Origin: Rhizobiales bacterium PAR1
GTDB lineage: Bacteria; Pseudomonadota; Alphaproteobacteria; Rhizobiales; Beijerinckiaceae
Assembly: GCA_002256205.1 (NCBI GenBank)
Contig: NKIW01000007.1
Span: forward strand, 1 to 64,000
Direction: 5' to 3'
DNA length: 64,000 nt
Shown here: positions 58,937 to 64,000 of the stretch, piece after piece
Layout: each line of letters opens with the position of its first letter
How positions within the stretch are numbered: the first letter of the stretch is position 1
The notes under the pieces: generated by a model
What the model was told of the DNA's origin: nothing
Seen by the model: only the letters and a program-made list of their open reading frames with translations
Databases searched by the model: none
Made by a program: the position numbers and the translations under genes

Positions 58937-59605
58937 ATGAACAGAATCGCGACGGTCGATGGAATTCAACGCCGCTACCTCCACGATGAGGTGGCCGAGC
59001 GCCTGCGCGAACTGATCCTTTCAGGTGAACTGGAACCCAAGGAACGCATCAACGAGATCGAACTCTGCGAACGTTTCGGGATTTCCCGCACGCCGTTGCG
59101 CGAGGCCATCAAAATTCTCGCGACCGAAGGGTTGCTCGAACTGCTGCCCAACCGCGGCGCACGTGTGGGCTCGGTCAGTCAGGCGGAGATCGAGGAGATT
59201 ATCGAGGTCGTCGCCGGACTTGAGGCGACTGCTGCCGAGCTCGCCTGTCGCACCCTCTCGGATGCCGAAATCGACGCCATCGAGGCCAAGACCATCGTGA
59301 TGGGCAAGGCGCACGAGCGGAAAGATGATGCCGCCTATTTCACGCTCAACCGTGAAATCCACGAGGCGATCATGGCGGCGGCGCGCAACGCGACGCTTTC
59401 GAATATTTATAGCAATCTCTCAAGCCGTATCCAGCGGATGCGCTACACCGCACACAAGACCGCCGAGCAGTGGCAACGTGCGCTCAGCGAGCATCAGGAG
59501 ATGGTCGTTCTGCTCCGCACACGCGACGGCGAAGCCCTGAGCAGGCTGATGCGTGAGCATATTCGCGGCAAAAAAGCCGTGATTTCCGCCGCTTACGGCA
59601 GCTGA
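58937..59605 (+). CDS. GntR family regulator with FCD domain (possible MatR)
   Basis: The 222-residue protein has the GntR winged helix (LHDEVAERLRELILSGEL, CERFGISRTPLREAIKILATEGLLEL, NRGARVGS) and an all-helical FCD effector domain with NREIHEAIMAAARN providing metal/carboxylate ligands. Position directly before the malonate genes and the operator-like site at 59689 suggests it is MatR, the malonate-responsive repressor. It begins 7 bp after the Fe-S oxidase gene and may also be cotranscribed with it and control it. No ribosome site is visible for ATG 58937. Confidence 0.85.
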   Translation: MNRIATVDGIQRRYLHDEVAERLRELILSGELEPKERINEIELCERFGISRTPLREAIKILATEGLLELLPNRGARVGSVSQAEIEEIIEVVAGLEATAAELACRTLSDAEIDAIEAKTIVMGKAHERKDDAAYFTLNREIHEAIMAAARNATLSNIYSNLSSRIQRMRYTAHKTAEQWQRALSEHQEMVVLLRTRDGEALSRLMREHIRGKKAVISAAYGS

Positions 59606-59666
59606 TCGGCGCCACCCCGACCGTTTGGGCCTCACCAAGGAATTTCGCAGCAGCACCTTGCCAAGC

Positions 59667-59696
59667 TTGCGTTTGTGCGCTCAAATCATGTATACA
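59667..59696 (+). promoter_or_regulatory. Promoter and GntR-type operator upstream of malonyl-CoA decarboxylase
   Basis: TTGCGT (59667-59672) and TATACA (59691-59696) are separated by 18 bases, forming a plausible sigma-70 promoter. The palindrome TGTATACA (59689-59696) covers the -10 box and has the TGTATACA core known for MatR and other FCD repressors, so binding would block initiation. Confidence 0.65.
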
Positions 59697-59735
59697 ATTT
59701 TTTGAAATGCGCATGCAAAAAGCGGAGCCTCGGGC

Positions 59736-61100
59736 GTGGAAATCGGCTTTCTCAACGAGTTGCTGAACACCCTTGCCGGTCAGGGGCGCACGCTCGTTGA
59801 CAAGGCCTTCGGGATTGGTTCCGCGCAGAAGACCTTTGACAAGATGCCGCTGACGGAGCTTGCCCGCCTGCTGTTGTCGGCGCGCGGCGAAGCCTCCGGC
59901 GTCGCGATCGCGCGGGAGATCGTGCGACGCTACCTCGGGCTTGGGAAGCTGGATCGCCTCGCCTTTCTGACCGCGCTCGCCGAGACTTTCGCGCCGGATG
60001 CCGGGGCGATCAAGGCGAGCTTTGCCGCTTATGCGGAAAGCCCGACGCCCACCACCCTCATCGCCCTGCAGGAAGCGGTCGAGCCGCCCCGGCAGGAGGT
60101 TCTGCGCCGGATCAACCTCGCGCCGGGCAATACGATCGGCCTTGTGCGGATGCGCGAGGATTTGCTCGATGCCCTGCCGAAGAACCCTGCATTGGCATCG
60201 CTTGATGCGGATTTCACCCATCTCTTTTCATCGTGGTTCAACCGGGGTTTTCTGGTGCTCCGGCGGATTGATTGGTCGAGCCCGGCGCATATTCTCGAAA
60301 AGATCATCCGCTACGAGGCCGTGCATGCCATCGAGAGCTGGGACGATCTTCGTCGCCGGATCGAGCCGCAGGACCGGCGTTGTTTCGCCTTTTTTCACCC
60401 CGCGCTGCTGGATGAACCGCTGATTTTCGTTGAAGTCGCGCTCACCGCCGAAAAGCCTGCCGCCATCGAGCCCATTCTGGCGGAAAAGCGTGACATTCTG
60501 CCCGCGGAGGGCGCAGAGGCGGCGGTCTTCTACTCAATTTCCAACTGTCAGCGCGGCCTTGCCGGGATTTCCTTCGGCAATTTCCTCATCAAGCAGGTGG
60601 TCGAGGAGTTGCGCCGCGAACTCCCTAATCTCTCGACCTTCGTGACGCTCTCGCCCGTACCGGGGTTCCGCAAATGGGTGGAGCGTGAGGCGGCGGACCC
60701 GGCTTCCCCGGCGCTTACAGCGGATGATCGGGCGGTGCTGGCTTCACTTGATGGCGAGGAAACCGATCCCGCCAATCTCGATGCGGCCGCCCGCGTGCTG
60801 ACACCACTGCTGGCTCGCTATTTCCTTGAAGCGCGCACGCCCTCCGGCAAGGTGATCGACCCTGTCGCCCGATTCCATCTCGGGAATGGCGCGCGGCTCG
60901 ACCGGCTCAATCTCTTCGCGGATTTTTCCGCCAAGGGCTGGCGGGATTCCTATGCCGCCATGGTCAATTACCTCTACGATCTCTCCGCCATCGAGGACAA
61001 TCACGAGCGCTTTGCCACGCTTGGGCAGGTCGCCGCCTCGCCTCAGGTGACAAAATCGCTTGGCTCTCAAAAGAGTCTTGCTCGCGCGCCAAAACGCTGA
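59736..61100 (+). CDS. matA: Malonyl-CoA decarboxylase
   Basis: This enzyme converts malonyl-CoA to acetyl-CoA and CO2, the second step of malonate use. The 454-residue protein has an N-terminal helical domain and a catalytic GNAT-like domain with FFHPALLDEPLIFVEVAL, ISNCQRGLAGISFGNFLIK and TLSPVPGF, ending with the catalytic-His-containing PVARFHLGNGARLDRLN and YDLSAIEDNHERF. GTG 59736 with GGAG eight bases ahead is the start; the ATGs just upstream are out of frame. Confidence 0.94.
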   Translation: MEIGFLNELLNTLAGQGRTLVDKAFGIGSAQKTFDKMPLTELARLLLSARGEASGVAIAREIVRRYLGLGKLDRLAFLTALAETFAPDAGAIKASFAAYAESPTPTTLIALQEAVEPPRQEVLRRINLAPGNTIGLVRMREDLLDALPKNPALASLDADFTHLFSSWFNRGFLVLRRIDWSSPAHILEKIIRYEAVHAIESWDDLRRRIEPQDRRCFAFFHPALLDEPLIFVEVALTAEKPAAIEPILAEKRDILPAEGAEAAVFYSISNCQRGLAGISFGNFLIKQVVEELRRELPNLSTFVTLSPVPGFRKWVEREAADPASPALTADDRAVLASLDGEETDPANLDAAARVLTPLLARYFLEARTPSGKVIDPVARFHLGNGARLDRLNLFADFSAKGWRDSYAAMVNYLYDLSAIEDNHERFATLGQVAASPQVTKSLGSQKSLARAPKR

Positions 61101-61136
61101 AATCACACGCCGACACAAACCCGAGACGATAGCGCC

Positions 61137-62666
61137 ATGTCCCAGAAGACCGAGACCAACCATCTGTTTTCCGAAATCCGCTCCCGCATGCCTTCGGCTG
61201 ATAAGCCGTTCCTGATCATTCCCGGCGGCGAGAGCATCACGTATGGCGAGATGGTCGCGCGCTCGGCGCGCTTTGCCAACGCGCTGGTCGGGCTCGGTGT
61301 GAAGCCGGGTGATCGGGTTGCGGTGCAGGTGGAAAAGTCCCCTGCGGCACTGTTCCTCTACCTCGGTTGCGTTCGCGCCGGGGCGATTTTTCTGCCTCTC
61401 AATCAGGCCTATACGCCTGCTGAGATCGAGTATTTCCTAGGCGATGCGAAGCCGACGGTTTTTGTCTGCGATCCCGGCAAGGCGGATGCCCTCGCGCCTT
61501 TCGCGAAGGCCGCTGGCGCGGCGCTTGAAACCCTCGGTAAAGACAGCAAGGGCTCCCTGACCGACAAGGCGCAAGCTGCCTCGCCCGAATTCGCCGATGT
61601 GGCGCGCGGGCCGGATGATCTCGCCGCGATCCTCTACACCTCCGGCACGACTGGCCGCTCGAAGGGCGCGATGCTCTCCCACGAGAACCTTGCCTCGAAC
61701 GCCCGCGTTCTGGTTGAGGAATGGCGCTTCACCGGCAAAGATGTGCTGTTGCACGCGCTGCCGATCTTCCACACCCATGGCCTGTTTGTTGCGACCAACG
61801 TGATCCTTTTCGCCGGCGCCTCGATGATTTTCCTCGCGAAATTCGACGCCGATGAAATTATGACGCTTATGCCGCAGGCAACGACGATGATGGGCGTGCC
61901 GACTTTCTACGTCCGCCTCGTCGATCACCCGCGTCTGACACGGGATGCCACCGCGCATATGCGGCTTTTCATCTCCGGTTCGGCACCGCTGCTTGCGGAA
62001 ACGCATCGCGAGTTCGAAGCCAAGACCGGCCATGCCATTCTCGAACGCTACGGCATGACCGAGACCAACATGAATACCTCCAACCCCTATGACGGAGACC
62101 GCATTGCCGGTACCGTTGGGTTCCCGCTCCCGGGTACCGATCTGCGCGTCACCAACCCCGACACTGCCGCGGTGCTCGGGCCGGACGAGATCGGCATGAT
62201 CGAGGTGCGCGGTCCGAATGTGTTCAAGGGCTACTGGCAAAACCCGGAGAAGACCGCCGCCGAGTTTCGTGCAGATGGCTTCTTCATCACCGGCGATCTC
62301 GGCAAGGTGGATGCGAGCGGCTATGTCCATATAGTCGGGCGTGGCAAGGATCTGATTATCACGGGCGGCTACAACGTCTACCCGAAGGAAATCGAGGGCG
62401 AGATCGACGCCATGCCGGGCGTCAATGAAAGCGCGGTGATCGGCATCGCACATCGGGATTTCGGCGAGGGTGTCACCGCTGTTGTCGTCCCCTCCAAGGG
62501 TGCGACGCTCTCCGAAGCCGCCATCGTCAAGGCGCTGGAGGGGCGTCTCGCCAAGTTCAAGCAGCCGAAGCGTGTCATCATCGTCGATGAGCTCCCGCGC
62601 AACACCATGGGCAAGGTGCAAAAGAACGTGCTGCGGGAGACGTATAAGGATCTCTACAAGGCGTGA
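61137..62666 (+). CDS. matB: Malonyl-CoA synthetase (malonate--CoA ligase)
   Basis: MatB activates malonate to malonyl-CoA with ATP. The 509-residue ANL enzyme shows ILYTSGTTGRSKGAMLSH (P-loop), ERYGMTETNMNTSNPYDGD with the MatB-type Arg region GDRIAGTVGFPLPG, the hinge GYFITGDLGK-like FFITGDLGKVDASGY and the C-terminal Lys in PRNTMGKVQKN. It is 36 bp after matA. Adjacent matA identifies the substrate as malonate rather than another dicarboxylate. Confidence 0.94.
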   Translation: MSQKTETNHLFSEIRSRMPSADKPFLIIPGGESITYGEMVARSARFANALVGLGVKPGDRVAVQVEKSPAALFLYLGCVRAGAIFLPLNQAYTPAEIEYFLGDAKPTVFVCDPGKADALAPFAKAAGAALETLGKDSKGSLTDKAQAASPEFADVARGPDDLAAILYTSGTTGRSKGAMLSHENLASNARVLVEEWRFTGKDVLLHALPIFHTHGLFVATNVILFAGASMIFLAKFDADEIMTLMPQATTMMGVPTFYVRLVDHPRLTRDATAHMRLFISGSAPLLAETHREFEAKTGHAILERYGMTETNMNTSNPYDGDRIAGTVGFPLPGTDLRVTNPDTAAVLGPDEIGMIEVRGPNVFKGYWQNPEKTAAEFRADGFFITGDLGKVDASGYVHIVGRGKDLIITGGYNVYPKEIEGEIDAMPGVNESAVIGIAHRDFGEGVTAVVVPSKGATLSEAAIVKALEGRLAKFKQPKRVIIVDELPRNTMGKVQKNVLRETYKDLYKA

Positions 62667-62743
62667 CGGCAAAAACTCTGGTTGACGCCGACGGCATTCA
62701 CCCGAACACTCGGCGTAACCACCAGAAACTTCGGGAGAAAATC

Positions 62744-63499
62744 ATGCGCCGCGCTTGGCCTCTTGCTTCATTGGCTCTTGCCGTTTTGGCCGTCTCGGCC
62801 GAGGCCGCGGAGGTAAAGGTTTTCGTCACCGGCGCCTCCAAGGCGATCACGCAGAGCCTTGCCGAAAGCTACAGGGCCAGGACCGGACACGTGATCATCC
62901 TCACGGCGGATACGGCAGGTGGCGTAGCGAAGCGTGTCGAAGCCGGTGAGTCTTTCGAAGTTGCGATGGCAACCAAGGGTGTCGTCAATGATCTGATCGC
63001 CAAGGGAAAGCTCGCGACCGGTAGCCACGCCGATATCGCCTCGACCTCCATTGGCGTCGCGGTGAAGGAGGGCGCGCCGAAGCCCGATATTTCGTCCGTT
63101 GATGCTTTCAAGAAGACGCTTCTTGCCGCTCAAACCGTGGCTTATGTTGATCCCGCTTCTGGCGGCACGAGCGGTATTTACATCGCGCAGCAGATCGAGA
63201 AACTCGGCCTCACCGAAGCGCTGAAGCCCAAGCTTCGCCTGCAATCCGGCGGCTACGTTGCCGAGAAGGTCGCGAAGGGCGAGGCTGAAATCGTCATCCA
63301 TCAGGTGAGCGAGATCATCCCGGTGAAAGGCGTGACGATCATCGGCGGCCTACCGGCGGAAATCCAGCTCGTGACCACCTATTCCGGCGGTCTTGCGCCC
63401 AATGCCAGCGAGGCCGCGAAAGCCTTCCTCGCCTACCTCACCGGACCGGATGCCGATAACGTGCTGAAAACGGCAGGTATGGAAAAGCCCAAGCCGTAG
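62744..63499 (+). CDS. ModA-like periplasmic substrate-binding protein in the malonate cluster
   Basis: The 251-residue protein has a signal peptide (MRRAWPLASLALAVLAVS, cleavage near AEAAE) and a type II periplasmic-binding fold with VKVFVTGASKAITQSLAESY, DPASGGTSGIYIAQQIEKLG and EIVIHQVSEIIPV. The pattern is of the ModA superfamily, but its gene partners are matA/matB, not molybdate permease genes. A role in sensing or capturing an anion such as malonate is inferred. GGGAG about seven bases ahead supports ATG 62744. The usual carrier MatC is not seen before the window ends. Confidence 0.78.
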   Translation: MRRAWPLASLALAVLAVSAEAAEVKVFVTGASKAITQSLAESYRARTGHVIILTADTAGGVAKRVEAGESFEVAMATKGVVNDLIAKGKLATGSHADIASTSIGVAVKEGAPKPDISSVDAFKKTLLAAQTVAYVDPASGGTSGIYIAQQIEKLGLTEALKPKLRLQSGGYVAEKVAKGEAEIVIHQVSEIIPVKGVTIIGGLPAEIQLVTTYSGGLAPNASEAAKAFLAYLTGPDADNVLKTAGMEKPKP

Positions 63500-63612
63500 A
63501 TTACCAACCCTGAGCCAGCGCCCAAGCGGCTTGCGAGGTTGGAATCAAGGTCGTATATGCTTGTATGGCAGTTTCGCCCCGCCGGCAGAAAGGCTTGCCC
63601 TTGCCCAACCGC

Positions 63613-64000
63613 ATGGCTCACGCTCCGATCAAGACTGAACTGGTGCGCCCCACCCTCCCCAAGGGCGTGAGCGCGACGGGTTTTGTCGCCGACCAGCTGC
63701 GTCATGCCATTATTTCCATGGAATTTCCGCCCGGAACCCGGCTTTCCGAGGGAGAAATCGCCGCGCGCTTTGCCGTTTCTCGCCAGCCTGTGCGCGAAGC
63801 GCTGATCTCGCTGAGCCGCATCGGCCTTGTTCAGGTGATGCCGCAGCGTGGTACCATCGTCACCCGGATTTCGACGCGCCACATCATGCAGGTGCGGATC
63901 GCGCGGGAAGCTCTGGAGAGTGCGATTGTCCAGCGCGCTTGTGAACGCTTCGACCCGGTGATCCGCCAATCCATTGATACCATTCTTGAAACGCAAGCAC
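63613..64000 (+). CDS. Second GntR/FCD regulator, cut by the window end
   Basis: About 129 residues are visible. SATGFVADQLRHAIISMEFP and EGEIAARFAVSRQPVREALI are the GntR winged helix, followed by the start of the FCD helices (HIMQVRIAREALESAIVQ). It continues beyond the window. ATG 63613 lacks a ribosome site; the in-frame TTG at 63601 has AAAGG seven bases ahead and may be the true start. It follows the ModA-like gene by 113 bp. Confidence 0.85.
   Translation, partial: MAHAPIKTELVRPTLPKGVSATGFVADQLRHAIISMEFPPGTRLSEGEIAARFAVSRQPVREALISLSRIGLVQVMPQRGTIVTRISTRHIMQVRIAREALESAIVQRACERFDPVIRQSIDTILETQA

Overview
The window is a GC-rich, gene-dense bacterial chromosome segment. Everything from about 1,500 to 64,000 reads as one alphaproteobacterial genome, most likely Hyphomicrobiales (Rhizobiales). 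The support is the gene order lptD-surA-rsmA, gmk-mltG-fabF-acpP-fabG-fabD, rpsF-rpsR-DUF2232-rplI-dnaB-alr-radA-cvpA-purF, the protein sequences, and two degenerate copies of a palindromic repeat I associate with that order. The first ~1.5 kb is different: it carries the 3' end of a betaproteobacterial-looking parC and the start of a DUF3857 gene. It joins the alphaproteobacterial lptD at a 15-bp shared sequence (1489-1503) inside both reading frames, so it is best read as an assembly chimera.

Layout. 1-1503: foreign block. 1489-3532: lptD end, surA, rsmA (no conventional start codon where the conserved N-terminus begins; pdxA absent). 3641-9432 (minus): fatty-acid and envelope cluster fabD-fabG-acpP-fabF-mltG-gmk, with yicC absent. 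9573-10673: OafA-type acyltransferase. 11000-22246 (plus): ribosomal proteins S6, S18 and L9, DUF2232, dnaB, alr, radA, cvpA, purF, an SDR and a Cys-rich secreted protein, with two small unknown genes on the minus strand between alr and radA. The 3' end of rplI is partly duplicated downstream. 22292-25012 (minus): der, a TPR-like membrane protein, NnrU. 25064-33271 (plus): an unknown secreted protein, guaB, rsmB-like, guaA, dagK, a secreted MetX-like hydrolase and a small conserved protein. 33278-35856 (minus): HAD phosphatase, rlmE, ppx/gppA. 36411-37185: MerR regulator overlapping a carboxymuconolactone-decarboxylase-like gene.

37314-50215 is a ~13-kb minus-strand superoperon, urtABCDE-ureDA-orf-ureBC-abm-msrQ-ureEF-DUF3995-ureG. 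It couples ABC uptake of urea to nickel urease and its maturation. A strong sigma-54 (-24/-12) promoter lies just upstream of urtA, which suggests control by nitrogen limitation. Non-standard members are an MsrQ-type heme membrane protein without MsrP, an ABM monooxygenase, a DUF3995 protein, a one-helix His-bearing small protein, and a UreE with a very long His/Cys-rich tail.

50429-58929 holds an enolase-superfamily enzyme, an ABC-F (Uup-like) protein, a HI0933-type flavoprotein, and a divergent pair: a serine/alanine-glyoxylate (or ureidoglycine-glyoxylate) aminotransferase and a giant GlcD-GlcF-type FAD/Fe-S dehydrogenase. 58937-64000 is a malonate module: GntR/FCD regulator, malonyl-CoA decarboxylase, malonyl-CoA synthetase, a ModA-like periplasmic protein and a second GntR regulator cut by the window edge. 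A TGTATACA operator-like palindrome overlaps the putative promoter of the decarboxylase gene. I saw no tRNA, rRNA, CRISPR array, insertion sequence or prophage.
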